NCBI GenBank assembly: GCA_934140355.1
Contig: CAKPBH010000010.1
Coordinates: forward strand, 1 to 39,387
Reading direction: 5' to 3'
Length of the DNA: 39,387 nt
Origin: an uncultured Bacilli bacterium
Lineage (GTDB): Bacteria > Bacillota_I > Bacilli_A > RF39 > UBA660
Position 1 is the stretch's first letter. Each line of letters starts with the position of its first letter. Both the position numbers and the translations under genes were made by a program. The notes beneath the pieces were generated by a model, which had not been told where the DNA came from, searched no databases, and saw nothing but the letters and a program-made list of their open reading frames with translations. Positions 7,599 through 16,242 of the stretch are shown in pieces.

Positions 7599-8608
7599 GG
7601 GAATCAGTTGTAACCCCGTCTTTAAATAAAAGTTTCAAATTCCAAAGTGATTGGCCTTACAACAATTCTCAAGTTTATTTACTAAATTCTATTATTGATG
7701 ATTTAAAGACAGATGAGGATAGAGAATTTAAGACCACTAGTGATGGCTATCTTTTAACATCTTCTGTAAATTATCCTAATAATAAAAGTTTAACTAAACA
7801 GCATGTCTATGTTGATAAAAATTTAAAAATCACTAAAGTAGAAGTTGTTGATAAAAGTGATAATACACAAATTGTGATGAATTTTAAGAAGCAAGAGTTA
7901 AATAAAAAGTTTGATAAAAAATATTTTGCATTAAGTAATCTTCTTAGTATGAATCAAAAAAATGATACAACGAAAAAAGAGGAAAGTACAAAAAATAGTA
8001 GTGATAGTAATACAAATACGAATAGTAATGCTAATACAGGTGAAAATAGTACGAATAATAATGCAAATGAAAACGGAAATGTTAATCAAGAAAATCAACC
8101 AAATCATAGTACAACGAATGATAATAATGCACTTGATGGTAACAATACGACGACTAATAACAGTAATACAAATACTAACAGTAATACAAATAATAATAGT
8201 AGTGAGAATGGCACAACAAATTCTAATTCTAGTCAAAAAACATCTACGCAGGAAAAAACAACGGCTAAGATTAATGATGTTATCTATCCAATGTACTTAC
8301 CAGATAATACTTATCTTACTAGTCAAGATACTGTTGATACTAAAGAGGGAAGTCGTTTAATTTTAACTTTTGGTGGTGATAGTTCCTTTGTTTTAGTAGA
8401 AGAAACAGCTGGTAAATCTGATGAGGGTCTTGTTATTCCTGTAAGTGGAGCGTTTGATTTTCTATCAGATGTTATTGGAGTAATTGGAAATAAATCTTTA
8501 TCATGGCATAGTAATGGTATTGATTATTATATGACTAGTGATACCCTAGAAGTGTCAGAACTTGTTGAGATTGCTAGATCAGTTAGTGTTTTACCGGTGA
8601 GTAAATAA
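7592..8608 (+). pseudogene. Headless LolA/GerS-like lipoprotein gene (5' part missing)
   Basis: The frame is open from 7592 to TAA 8606-8608, but no start with a ribosome site exists near its beginning; the first ATG (7874) falls in the middle of a domain and lacks a ribosome site. The part before it reads like a beta-rich lipoprotein-carrier (LolA/GerS-like) fold: SFKFQSDWPYNNSQVYLL, then SDGYLLTSSVNYPN and KQHVYVDKNLKITKVEV. A roughly 100-residue linker made almost only of Asn, Thr and Ser follows (about 7960-8270), then a second domain starting PMYLPDNTYLTSQDT and containing LILTFGGDSSFVLVEE. Signal peptide and lipobox are absent, presumably on the missing 5' part. The simplest reading is that the recombinase element was inserted into, or rearranged, this gene. 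Excision could restore it. The LolA-like call is moderate. Confidence 0.6.
7599..7620 (+). other. Likely integration junction (att site region)
   Basis: A downstream lipoprotein-type reading frame loses its 5' half exactly next to the recombinase stop; serine integrases usually lie beside their att site. The exact core cannot be fixed without the other junction or an empty-site genome. Confidence 0.3.
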
Positions 8609-8616
8609 GAAAAACG

Positions 8617-8649
8617 CCTATCCTATTTTAAATAGGTAGGTATTTTTTT
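8617..8649 (+). terminator. Intrinsic terminator between convergent genes
   Basis: CCTATCCTAT (8617-8626) pairs with ATAGGTAGG (8632-8640) with one bulged T, followed by eight T. An A-rich run on the left side means it can also stop - strand transcription from the Rpn gene. Confidence 0.75.
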
Positions 8650-8677
8650 TGTTAAAAATACTTAAAAATTCTTTTCT

Positions 8678-9583
8678 TTATTTTTCCTTTTTTTCTATTT
8701 TTTTTACTTCTTCAATAGAAATATTTGCAATTTCAGCAATTGTTTTTAGATCAATATTCTTTTTTATCATTTCCTTAACCATTTCTATTTTGTTTTGTTC
8801 AATTCCTTGTTCAATTCCCTCTTTTAATCCTTCTTGTAATCCCTCATTTTTTGCATCTTCTAAAACATTATGTCTAACGACATCTGCCCAAAAGTCTGGG
8901 TTCCATTCGGATAACCACTTTACGTCTTTACAGGCATCTTCACAATCAGATACAAATTTTTCTTTTTCCATATCATTCATCACTAAATCCGCTATCTCCT
9001 TTAATTCATCTAAACTATTTGCATTAAGTAGGGATAACCAAATAATATCTTCCCTTAACTTGTTACCTTGATTATAATAAAGTTCTTTATAATAATCAAG
9101 AGATTTACAGATAATTTTATAATTATCTAGAAGTTTTTTGTGACTTTTTGTAGATAATATCTCATATTCTTCCTCTAAATCCTTATCACATTTTTGCGTA
9201 TTTAAATTTAACTGATAGAAGTAGATTTTAGAAAAATCTTTGTAATTTACTCCAACATCAGTTGTATCAATGGTAATTTTATTTAAATAAAAAGTATTTC
9301 TTACTTTAACGGCATCAAATTTTTCAGAGTTTACTTCAATATCTATTCGTAAATTGTTGTTAATACGAGCATAAATATCTACAGTTTTATGATATTCTTT
9401 TTCTCTTGCACAAGTTAGTTCGTTATTTAGAATGGTAATTGTTGCAAGATTAGGATTAATATTTAATTTTAAAACACTAATTAAAAATTTTTTTAATATT
9501 TCAGGATTATTGGAGAATATTCGTTTAAACATAAAGTCACGGGTTAAGGGAATGAATTTTTCTACTGTTTTGGTAATGGTCAT
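8678..9583 (-). CDS. Rpn/PD-(D/E)XK nuclease-family transposase-like protein
   Basis: 301 aa on the - strand; start at 9583 with AGAAAGGAG about 7 bases upstream. The N-terminus (FIPLTRDFMFKRIFSN) and the block VDIYARINNNLRIDIEVN carry the family's nuclease pattern, with Asp and then Glu two beta strands apart. The C-terminus has the typical run of EG-x(3) repeats (EGLQEGLKEGIEQGIEQ) and a short helical tail ending VKKIEKKEK. This is the recombination-promoting nuclease (Rpn, formerly 'putative transposase') group, whose members cut DNA and promote RecA-independent recombination; many are involved in phage defence or mobility. The protein has the usual length (about 300 aa). It is a single gene with no partner next to it. 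The Lys of the nuclease motif is replaced by Asn after the Glu, so cutting activity is uncertain. Confidence 0.75.
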   Translation of the reverse strand: MTITKTVEKFIPLTRDFMFKRIFSNNPEILKKFLISVLKLNINPNLATITILNNELTCAREKEYHKTVDIYARINNNLRIDIEVNSEKFDAVKVRNTFYLNKITIDTTDVGVNYKDFSKIYFYQLNLNTQKCDKDLEEEYEILSTKSHKKLLDNYKIICKSLDYYKELYYNQGNKLREDIIWLSLLNANSLDELKEIADLVMNDMEKEKFVSDCEDACKDVKWLSEWNPDFWADVVRHNVLEDAKNEGLQEGLKEGIEQGIEQNKIEMVKEMIKKNIDLKTIAEIANISIEEVKKIEKKEK

Positions 9584-9705
9584 TTTCTTCTCCTTTCTAA
9601 AAGGGATACTTGTCCCTCTAATGATATTATTCGCTGTTTTTTTCCAAAATCCTTTTGAATATCAAAAAAAGTATTAATTTTTAATATTATTAAGATAATT
9701 TAATA

Positions 9706-9749
9706 AAAAAATCAATATTTGGAATATAGAATTCTAAGTATTGATTTTT
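9706..9749 (-). terminator. Intrinsic terminator of the TIGR04086 gene
   Basis: AAAAATCAATA (about 9707-9717) and TATTGATTTTT (9739-9749) form an 11-bp stem. On the - strand it is followed by a T-rich run, just beyond the stop of the gene at 9764. Confidence 0.65.
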
Positions 9750-9763
9750 AATTAAGCTATCTG

Positions 9764-10117
9764 TTAAAGATTTTTCTTTCTATTAATTCCTACCATACTG
9801 CCTAGTGTTGAGGTGAGGAGTATTATTATGTCATATAATAAGGTTTTTATTTGGTATTTACTAAGTAATAAGATAAAAATTGTAAAAATGAAAATAATGA
9901 TACCACCCATTTTTAATCCTTCAATATATCCTTTTTTTGAAGAATTTAATCCTAGGCGATAGCTGGTAAGAAAAAGAGAAAGAAGTGGATAGATTAATTT
10001 TAAGATTGAGACAACTTTAGTGTTTATTAAATGAAAGTAATCAATAATGGTAAAAATTAGTGTTCCAATTAGTAATGATAGAAAAAATAGTCCTATAAAT
10101 TTAAGTATTTTTTTCAT
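9764..10117 (-). CDS. TIGR04086/DUF3792-like small membrane protein
   Basis: 117 aa, - strand, start at 10117 with GGAGGAT 5-7 bases upstream. Four hydrophobic helices (about residues 5-25, 35-53, 70-86 and 92-110) separated by short loops. The loop SSKKGYIEGLKMGG before helix 3 and the ending LTSTLGSMVGINRKKNL match the look of the TIGR04086 (DUF3792, YrzE-like) family of unknown function. The gene faces away from the DUF421 gene, and the 70-base gap should hold divergent promoters. Function unknown; family assignment moderate. Confidence 0.55.
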   Translation of the reverse strand: MKKILKFIGLFFLSLLIGTLIFTIIDYFHLINTKVVSILKLIYPLLSLFLTSYRLGLNSSKKGYIEGLKMGGIIIFIFTIFILLLSKYQIKTLLYDIIILLTSTLGSMVGINRKKNL

Positions 10118-10188
10118 GAATATCCTCCATTAAATCTTATGTTTTGTATAAAAAAATAGAAGTTACTCATAATAGTAATGGTGATAGA

Positions 10189-10836
10189 ATGGATTTATTT
10201 TTAATTTTTATTAGAACGCTTTTCTTTTATTTTTTTATTTTTTTGGTTTATCGTATTATGGGAAAAAGGGAAGTTGGGCAATTAGGAATTATTGATTTAA
10301 TTGTTTCTATTTTAATTGCGGAACTAGTGGTTATTAGTATTGAGAATTATGATAAGAGTATTTTTTTCTCTGTTATTCCTATTTTAACCCTTTTAGTTCT
10401 TCAAGTTTCGCTAGCGTTTTTGACGTTGAAGAAGCCTAAGGTGAGAATTTTTTTAGATGGGAATCCTTCTTTAATTATTGATAAAGGAAAGATTAATTAT
10501 AAAGAGATGATGAGGCAAAAATACAATTTAGATGATTTAACGGTACAGTTGAGAGAAAAAGGGTATCGATCTATTGAAGAAATTGAGTATGCTATTTTGG
10601 AAAATAATGGGACATTATCATTATTTCCTTATCAAAAAGAGAAAAAGAAAACACCTTTACCACTTCCCATTATTTTAGATAGTTCTATTCAAAAGGATGC
10701 TTTAAAGGCTTTAGGAAAGACTGAAGAATGGGTAGAAGGAATTTTGAAGCAAAAGAATGTTAAATTAGAAAATGTTTTTTATGCTTTTTATAAGGACAAT
10801 AATATTTTTATTATTAAGGACGAGGAATTGTTGTAG
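10189..10836 (+). CDS. DUF421 (YetF-family) membrane protein
   Basis: 215 aa from ATG 10189, supported by GGTGAT just upstream; a TTG at 10144 would add 15 polar residues before the first helix and has no ribosome site. Three N-terminal membrane helices (about residues 2-22, 33-50, 58-75) include VYRIMGKREVGQLGIIDLIVSILIAELVVIS, whose 'MGKREVGQL' block is the DUF421 signature. A soluble domain follows with FLDGNPSLIIDKGKI and the second conserved block LDDLTVQLREKG. It ends with a four-residue acidic tail whose codons form part of the terminator. Family members sit in the membrane of Firmicutes and some affect spore or envelope traits; molecular role is unknown. Confidence 0.85.
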   Translation: MDLFLIFIRTLFFYFFIFLVYRIMGKREVGQLGIIDLIVSILIAELVVISIENYDKSIFFSVIPILTLLVLQVSLAFLTLKKPKVRIFLDGNPSLIIDKGKINYKEMMRQKYNLDDLTVQLREKGYRSIEEIEYAILENNGTLSLFPYQKEKKKTPLPLPIILDSSIQKDALKALGKTEEWVEGILKQKNVKLENVFYAFYKDNNIFIIKDEELL

Positions 10837-10848
10837 CGTCTTTTTTTT
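10816..10848 (+). terminator. Intrinsic terminator after the DUF421 gene
   Basis: AAGGACG (10816-10822) pairs with CGTCTTT (10837-10843) with one G-T pair over a 14-base loop; T run to 10848. The left arm is inside the gene end. Confidence 0.65.
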
Positions 10849-10882
10849 CTTTTATTTTTAAAAAAACTTCATGTAAAAACTA

Positions 10883-10911
10883 TTGAAATTATGAGCGTAT
10901 TATTATATACT
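10883..10911 (+). promoter_or_regulatory. Promoter of the HD-domain gene
   Basis: TTGAAA (10883-10888), 17-base spacer, TATACT (10906-10911); gene start is 45 bases downstream. Confidence 0.65.
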
Positions 10912-10956
10912 TAGTATATAATTAAACTCTTGGAAGTGTATTAAGGAGTGGATGGC

Positions 10957-11709
10957 ATGAAGGAAACTAGAATAATGAAGGTCTTTGAACAGTATATTAA
11001 GAAATTTGATATGAATAAGGGAAATGTTAAGGCTATGTATTTTCATAGTATTAAAATGATGGAACTTTGTAAAGATATTGCTACTAGTATTGGAATTTTT
11101 ACTCCTGAGGAAGTTATTGTTTGTGGCTTGATTGGGTTATATCATGATATTGGCTATATTAGCAATAAATTTAAAAATTGTATTGTAACAGATGATTCTG
11201 TGGATAAGTCAAAAGTAACTATTGATATTCTTTTTGATAAAGATGCTTTAATGAGAAAAATTACTGATGATACGAAGTATGATGATACTATTAAAATTGC
11301 CATTTATTGTCAAAATAAAAATGGACTTCCTAGTGGGTTTAATCAGAAAATATTGTCGTTTTGTAGAGTTTTAAAAGATGCTCATATTATTGAAACATTT
11401 AGAATGGTTACAAACTATCCTTATATGGATATGTATATTGATCATTTTCCCAATGATTTAGCTTATAATGACTTTAAACAATTTAAAGTGATTAATGCAA
11501 AAATAAGTGATAATGATGCGGATAAAATATTGGAGGTAATGTCTTTAATTTTTGGATTGAATTATGCTTATAGTTATACTATTCTAAAAGAAGAAGGTTC
11601 TGTGAATAAATTAGTTGGTGCTTTAAAAATAAAAAACAAGAGTATTAATCGTTTTTTCTTTCAAATTGCTTCTGCTTTAAATGTATATATTGATAGAAAG
11701 ATTGGTTAG
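10957..11709 (+). CDS. HD-domain phosphohydrolase-like protein
   Basis: 250 aa from ATG 10957 (AAGGAG at 10943-10948, 8 bases upstream); the GTG at 10948 overlaps that site and is unlikely. An N-terminal helical domain carries the first metal-binding His (His30 in AMYFHSIKMMELC) and the paired His63-Asp64 in GLYHDIGYI, the HD motif that binds metal and hydrolyses phosphate esters (nucleotides or cyclic dinucleotides). The C-terminal half is helical with no clear further motif. The substrate cannot be predicted. It has its own promoter and a bulged terminator, so it is a single-gene unit between the DUF421 gene and the surface-protein operon. Confidence 0.75.
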   Translation: MKETRIMKVFEQYIKKFDMNKGNVKAMYFHSIKMMELCKDIATSIGIFTPEEVIVCGLIGLYHDIGYISNKFKNCIVTDDSVDKSKVTIDILFDKDALMRKITDDTKYDDTIKIAIYCQNKNGLPSGFNQKILSFCRVLKDAHIIETFRMVTNYPYMDMYIDHFPNDLAYNDFKQFKVINAKISDNDADKILEVMSLIFGLNYAYSYTILKEEGSVNKLVGALKIKNKSINRFFFQIASALNVYIDRKIG

Positions 11710-11726
11710 TTTATCTTCTTTTTTTA
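11695..11726 (+). terminator. Intrinsic terminator after the HD-domain gene
   Basis: AGAAAGAT (11695-11702) pairs with ATCTTCT (11713-11719) with one bulged A over a 10-base loop; T run to 11726. Confidence 0.6.
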
Positions 11727-11818
11727 TTCTTTTATAATTAATTGTAAGTTAATTTATGATTATCTTTTTATTTTTATGGTAAACTTTTATATATATAGTA
11801 GGAATAGGAGTGATACTA

Positions 11819-14800
11819 GTGAATTTTAAGAATATAAATAGTAAAGTCATTATTAGTATTTTAATTCTTTTATTACTTATTGTTGGTGGTTATGGAATTG
11901 ATTATGCTTTTTTTAAACCTACTGCAATTAATCGCTATATTGCCAGTAATATTTATAAAACGCCAGCTAATACTTCTTTTTTGTCTGATAACTTTTATCA
12001 ATGTGTGGTAGATAGTTATAATTTGGAGAATGGAGTTAGTTTGGGATATACTACTTCCTTAAGTGATGAACAATTAATGTCAATCACTAGTTTATCTTGT
12101 TCTTATCGTGATGTTGATGATGCCTCTGGAATAGATAAGTTAACAAATTTAAGTTCTTTGGATTTATCTGGAAATCAGTTAAAACAATTGGATATTAGTA
12201 AGAATCTTAAATTAAAGGAATTGAATGTTCAGAATAATTCTTTAACGAGTATAGATGTTTCTTCTCATTCGTTATTAACTTCTTTGGATTTATCTTCTAA
12301 TGAATTAGCAAATTTAGATATTCATAATAATATTAATTTAGTTGAATTAGATGTTTCTTCTAATGGTTTAACTGCTTTAGATATTAGTTATAATTCTGCT
12401 TTGATTTTGTTAGATGTTTCTGATAATCAGTTAGCGTCTTTGGATGTTAGTCATAATACTAAATTGGAGGATTTATCTGTTATTACTAATCAATTAAAGA
12501 GTTTGAATATTGATAATTTAATTTCTTTGGTTAATTTGAGTGTTTCTGATAACCAGTTAACATCTTTGGATGTTCATCTTAATACTAAATTGGAAAATTT
12601 ATTGCTTCAAGATAATCAATTATCTGTTTTAGATATTTCAGAAAATAAGCAATTAAAAATGTTGGTTGTTTCTTCTAATTCTCTTACTAGTTTAGATATT
12701 CAAAAGAATACATTATTAGAATCTTTGGATGCTAGTGATAATCAATTAAGTACATTTTTAAGTGATAATAACACTCAATTAACGGATTTAAATTTAGAAG
12801 ATAATCAACTGGAATTTTTAGATGTCACTACGGTAAGTGGATTGGTGAATTTATCTGTTTTCAATAATCAACTAAAATCTTTAGATTTGAGTCAAAATCA
12901 TTTATTAGAAACTTTGAATGCTTCTTCTAATCAGTTAACTTCTTTTCAGATAAATGGGGGAGGGAGGTTAGTTGATTTGGTTTTAGATGATAATCAATTA
13001 ACGTCTTTAGATCTTCAGAGTAATGTTGGATTAGAGTATTTGAGTGTTCATGACAATTTTTTAAAAGAATTAGATTTGAGTCAAAATGTTTCTTTAATTC
13101 GATTAAATGTTTCTTTTAATCAGCTAGAGAGTTTGGATGTGCGTCAAAATACTGATTTGGAATCTTTAGCTATTGATGATAATGAATTAACTTCTTTAGA
13201 TATTGGGAGTAATATTCATCTGCTTAGTTTAAATGCTTCTTCTAATCATTTAACTACTTTGGATTTGCATCAAAATACAGAACTTGAATCTTTGTTTGTT
13301 GATGACAATGAATTAACTGTTTTGGATGTTGGGGAGAATATTCAACTACTTAGTTTAAATGCTTCTTCTAATCAGTTGAAGAAATTGGATGTTAGAAAAA
13401 ATACTGATATTGCTTCTTTAAATGTTAGTGATACTTCATTAAATACACTTGATCTTAGCCAAAATACAAAATTGGTTTCTTTGGATTTGAGTAATAATTT
13501 ATTTTCTTTAGATTTAGGAGTATTTTTATTGGGGGAGGCAATAGAGAAAGACTCACTTATTAATTTGGTACAATTACCATCTCATTTTACTTATGATGTT
13601 TCTTTTGAATTTTCTTCTGGATTAACAGAACGTGATTTAGATATTGTTAGTACTGAAGCTGGGGTACAAACGGTAAATAAAATAAATACTTTTTCATCTG
13701 ATTCTTATCTAGAAACTTATACTGTTTGTATAGTTGATGTGAAATCAGATAAATATTTAATTGATAAAAATAGTGATTATTTGATAGTGGGGGGAGAATC
13801 GAATGATGAAATATTAGGAAATATTGTGGTTGAGAATGGTACTGCTTTGATAGAGGATGATAAATTACTTATTAAAAGCGGTGAGAAGGTTGTTAAGGAA
13901 TTTCGTTTAATTCGATTGCGTTCTCGTAAATACGATATGAGTAAGAGTTATATTTATGTTGGACAAGATTCTAATGAAGTCATTATGAATAATATTGAGG
14001 CGAATGCAGATATTTTTATTGATGATAATCGAGATATCTTATCTATATCTTATTATAATAATGTAGTTATGAATTATCGGTTAATTCGTTTGAGAACGAA
14101 ATATGATTTAAGTAATCATTATCTTTATACCTTGGATGATAATATTTTAGATAATATTGAAAGTAGTAATTATGTTCGGATTGAAGATAATCGTTTGGTT
14201 GTTCGTGGTGGTGCGGATGAAATATTAGATGTTTTTCCTATTTTAACGCTTACTAGTGATGATTATACGATTACGGATGATTATATTTATACAAAATACA
14301 ATGATTTTGATTTAGATAAAATTCATTTGGTTAATGTTGATGGAGTGGTGGAGGATAATTATTTAAATATTTCCTATCAAGGAAAAACTTTACAAAAGTT
14401 ACCAATTTACCAGATTCAGTCTAATCGTGTTATTCGATTTAGAGATAAAAATTTATATATTAAAGATAGTATGGATTATACGAATTTTCTTAATCATGTT
14501 ATTTTTAATACTACTAATGAATTATTAAAGGCTGAGGTATATCGAGGAGAAAATAAAGTTACTACAGGTAATGTTATGGAAGGAGATACTTTAGAGGTAT
14601 TTTATCAAGGTAAGGAAATTGATCGTTATACCATTTTACTTGCACAAGATGTTATTACTTATCAAGAGGGCGCCGATGTTTTATTAACGGATACATATGG
14701 TGTTGATATATTAAAGAATTTAAGAATTAATGATACTTTTTTAGAGGTAAAGAAATTGATAGAAACAGATGGAGTTATTTCAATTAAAGATAAGGATAAT

Positions 14801-15088
14801 CAAGTATTAGAGGATAGTCATTTGATTAGGACAGGGGATCGAATGGAAGTATCATTTGCAAGTGCTAATCCATATTTGATTTATTTATCTATCCGAGGAG
14901 ATGTTACTGGAAGTGGTAGTATTTCTGATGAGGATGTTTTGAAATCTTATCAAATTTTAAGGGGAGAGAAGGTGGATAGATATATTGAAGCTTCTTCTGA
15001 TGTTGTTGGTGATGGTGTGATTAAGATTAATGATGTAGCAAAATTACATCAATATGTGAATAAGAAAATAAAAAGTTTGGAGGATTAA
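11819..15088 (+). CDS. Surface leucine-rich repeat protein with C-terminal dockerin-like module
   Basis: 1089 aa from GTG 11819 (TAGGAG ends 8 bases upstream; the GTG at 11810 overlaps it). Residues about 8-32 form an N-terminal signal/anchor helix (IISILILLLLIVGGYG). About 22 leucine-rich repeats of exactly 21 residues follow (about 108-570), pattern 'L-x-x-L-x-(V/L)-S-x-N-x-L-x-x-L-D-(V/I)-x-x-N'. The next 450 residues hold several copies of a roughly 60-residue beta-type module (for example SRKYDMSKSYIYVGQD with FIDDNRDILSISY). The last 65 residues look like a type I dockerin: two Ca-loop-like duplicated segments, GDVTGSGSISDEDV and DVVGDGVIKINDVAKL. Dockerins bind cohesin domains; the next genes encode cohesin-like domains. 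No LPxTG signal. First gene of the operon; the LRRs suggest protein or glycan binding rather than catalysis. Confidence 0.8.
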   Translation: MNFKNINSKVIISILILLLLIVGGYGIDYAFFKPTAINRYIASNIYKTPANTSFLSDNFYQCVVDSYNLENGVSLGYTTSLSDEQLMSITSLSCSYRDVDDASGIDKLTNLSSLDLSGNQLKQLDISKNLKLKELNVQNNSLTSIDVSSHSLLTSLDLSSNELANLDIHNNINLVELDVSSNGLTALDISYNSALILLDVSDNQLASLDVSHNTKLEDLSVITNQLKSLNIDNLISLVNLSVSDNQLTSLDVHLNTKLENLLLQDNQLSVLDISENKQLKMLVVSSNSLTSLDIQKNTLLESLDASDNQLSTFLSDNNTQLTDLNLEDNQLEFLDVTTVSGLVNLSVFNNQLKSLDLSQNHLLETLNASSNQLTSFQINGGGRLVDLVLDDNQLTSLDLQSNVGLEYLSVHDNFLKELDLSQNVSLIRLNVSFNQLESLDVRQNTDLESLAIDDNELTSLDIGSNIHLLSLNASSNHLTTLDLHQNTELESLFVDDNELTVLDVGENIQLLSLNASSNQLKKLDVRKNTDIASLNVSDTSLNTLDLSQNTKLVSLDLSNNLFSLDLGVFLLGEAIEKDSLINLVQLPSHFTYDVSFEFSSGLTERDLDIVSTEAGVQTVNKINTFSSDSYLETYTVCIVDVKSDKYLIDKNSDYLIVGGESNDEILGNIVVENGTALIEDDKLLIKSGEKVVKEFRLIRLRSRKYDMSKSYIYVGQDSNEVIMNNIEANADIFIDDNRDILSISYYNNVVMNYRLIRLRTKYDLSNHYLYTLDDNILDNIESSNYVRIEDNRLVVRGGADEILDVFPILTLTSDDYTITDDYIYTKYNDFDLDKIHLVNVDGVVEDNYLNISYQGKTLQKLPIYQIQSNRVIRFRDKNLYIKDSMDYTNFLNHVIFNTTNELLKAEVYRGENKVTTGNVMEGDTLEVFYQGKEIDRYTILLAQDVITYQEGADVLLTDTYGVDILKNLRINDTFLEVKKLIETDGVISIKDKDNQVLEDSHLIRTGDRMEVSFASANPYLIYLSIRGDVTGSGSISDEDVLKSYQILRGEKVDRYIEASSDVVGDGVIKINDVAKLHQYVNKKIKSLED
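12140..13525 (+). repeat. Leucine-rich repeat array, about 22 units of 63 bases
   Basis: In-frame units of 63 bases (21 residues) run without insertions. Units near 13150-13400 repeat as 42-residue pairs, with LLSLNASSN recurring in every second unit and LESL..DDNELT in the others. Recurring codon blocks such as 'tctaatcagtta' show recent duplication at DNA level. Confidence 0.85.
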
Positions 15089-15090
15089 TG

Positions 15091-16242
15091 ATGAAAAAAA
15101 TGAAAAAAAGTTTAGTTTTGTTGCTATTGCTTATTCCTTTTCATGTTCGGGCTTTGACGGGAAGTATTGCTGTTACTTGTGACAAAACAAAGGTTTCTCC
15201 TGGTGATACGATAAGTTGTTCAATAAGGGGAACGGCAGCGGATGATTCGGTACCTTCGGTTAGTGCTAAGTTGAAGTTGAGTTCTAATTTGACTTTAGGT
15301 AATGTTGTTGTGGATAGTTCATGGCAAGGAGATGGTGAAGGGGGAAATATTGATTTATATACTGATAGTAATAAGACAGGAACTTTCAATATTGCAACCT
15401 TTACTGCTACGGTATCTTCTAGTATTTCTGGGGGGACTAGTGAAAAAATTACTCTAGATACTGTAAAATTTTCGGGGAGTGATTTTAATGAGGTAGATAT
15501 TGCTGGGACTTCTCTTGGAATAGATGTTTTATCGGGAATTAATACGGCATCTAGTATTACGATATCTTCTGGTACGTTAAGCCCTGCTTTTAATCCTAAT
15601 GTCATGGATTATTCTGCAACGGTAAAGGCAGATAAGGTTACGATTAGTGCCACAAGAACAGATGATAAATCAACTTTATCTGGAAATATTGGCGAAGTTT
15701 CTTTAAATTATGGGGCAAATACTTTTAAGATTAATGTGGTCAGTCAATCGGGTGCTACTAGGACATATTCAATTGTGATTACTAGGCCAGACGAGAGAGA
15801 TACAGACAATAAATTGGCAAGTTTATTGGTTAATAATAAAAGTGTGGATTTAATTGATGGACAAACTTCTTATGTTTATGAGGTAGAAAATAATGTTACT
15901 GTAGCAGAGATAGGAGCGGTTTTAAATTCGGAATCTTCTGTGTTTTTAGAGGATTTTGGCCCTAGAAGTATTAATTTAGTAGAAGGAGAAAATAGAGTTG
16001 AAATTAAGGTAAAAGCTGAAAATGGTGAAGAAGTAACTTATACTTTAATTATTAATAGAAAAAAGGCAGAAACTACTAATGATGGGACATCTAATAGTGC
16101 AAATAATTCTCAGATTAATAATCCTAAAACAGGGATGGGTTCGTTTTATATTATTGTTTTAATTGTCTTATTATCGGGAATTTCAATGTTTTGCTTTTAT
16201 CAAGTTTATCAAGAAAAAACAGGAAGGAATAATAAAGCATGA
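15091..16242 (+). CDS. Cohesin-like protein with cadherin-like domains and NPKTG sorting signal
   Basis: 383 aa from the second ATG of an ATGATG pair (GGAGG 7 bases upstream). Signal peptide: KKMKKSLVLLLLLIPFHVRA, cleavage likely before LTG. Residues about 22-145 form a cohesin-like beta sandwich beginning GSIAVTCDKTKVSPGDTISC, with the block GDGEGGNIDLYTD, also found in the next two genes. Two cadherin-like beta-sandwich (PF12733-like) domains follow, each ending in a Tyr-x-x-x-I-x-R strand (RTYSIVITR; VTYTLIINR). The C-terminus has a Thr/Asn-rich linker, NPKTG, a hydrophobic helix and a tail with Lys and Arg, the layout of a sortase substrate with a non-standard NPxTG motif. It would be covalently attached to the wall or held in the membrane, presenting a cohesin-like domain. 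The gene starts one base after the LRR gene stop. Confidence 0.75.
   Translation: MKKMKKSLVLLLLLIPFHVRALTGSIAVTCDKTKVSPGDTISCSIRGTAADDSVPSVSAKLKLSSNLTLGNVVVDSSWQGDGEGGNIDLYTDSNKTGTFNIATFTATVSSSISGGTSEKITLDTVKFSGSDFNEVDIAGTSLGIDVLSGINTASSITISSGTLSPAFNPNVMDYSATVKADKVTISATRTDDKSTLSGNIGEVSLNYGANTFKINVVSQSGATRTYSIVITRPDERDTDNKLASLLVNNKSVDLIDGQTSYVYEVENNVTVAEIGAVLNSESSVFLEDFGPRSINLVEGENRVEIKVKAENGEEVTYTLIINRKKAETTNDGTSNSANNSQINNPKTGMGSFYIIVLIVLLSGISMFCFYQVYQEKTGRNNKA

Noticed and set aside
7931..8360. Two further ORFs in other frames over the Asn/Thr/Ser linker
   Set aside because: Low-complexity codons (aat, act, agt) stay open in several frames; the products are Ile/Arg/Cys-rich nonsense.
8649..9071. 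+ strand ORF of 140 codons opposite the Rpn gene
   Set aside because: Ser/Phe-rich shadow of the antisense Rpn reading frame; no ribosome site and no family match.
12140..13525. CRISPR-like regular spacing of DNA repeats
   Set aside because: The 63-base period is in frame and encodes leucine-rich repeats; no constant repeat/variable spacer pattern.
15141..15605. - strand ORF of 154 codons
   Set aside because: Lies fully inside the cohesin-like gene, which has signal peptide and domain structure; no ribosome site.
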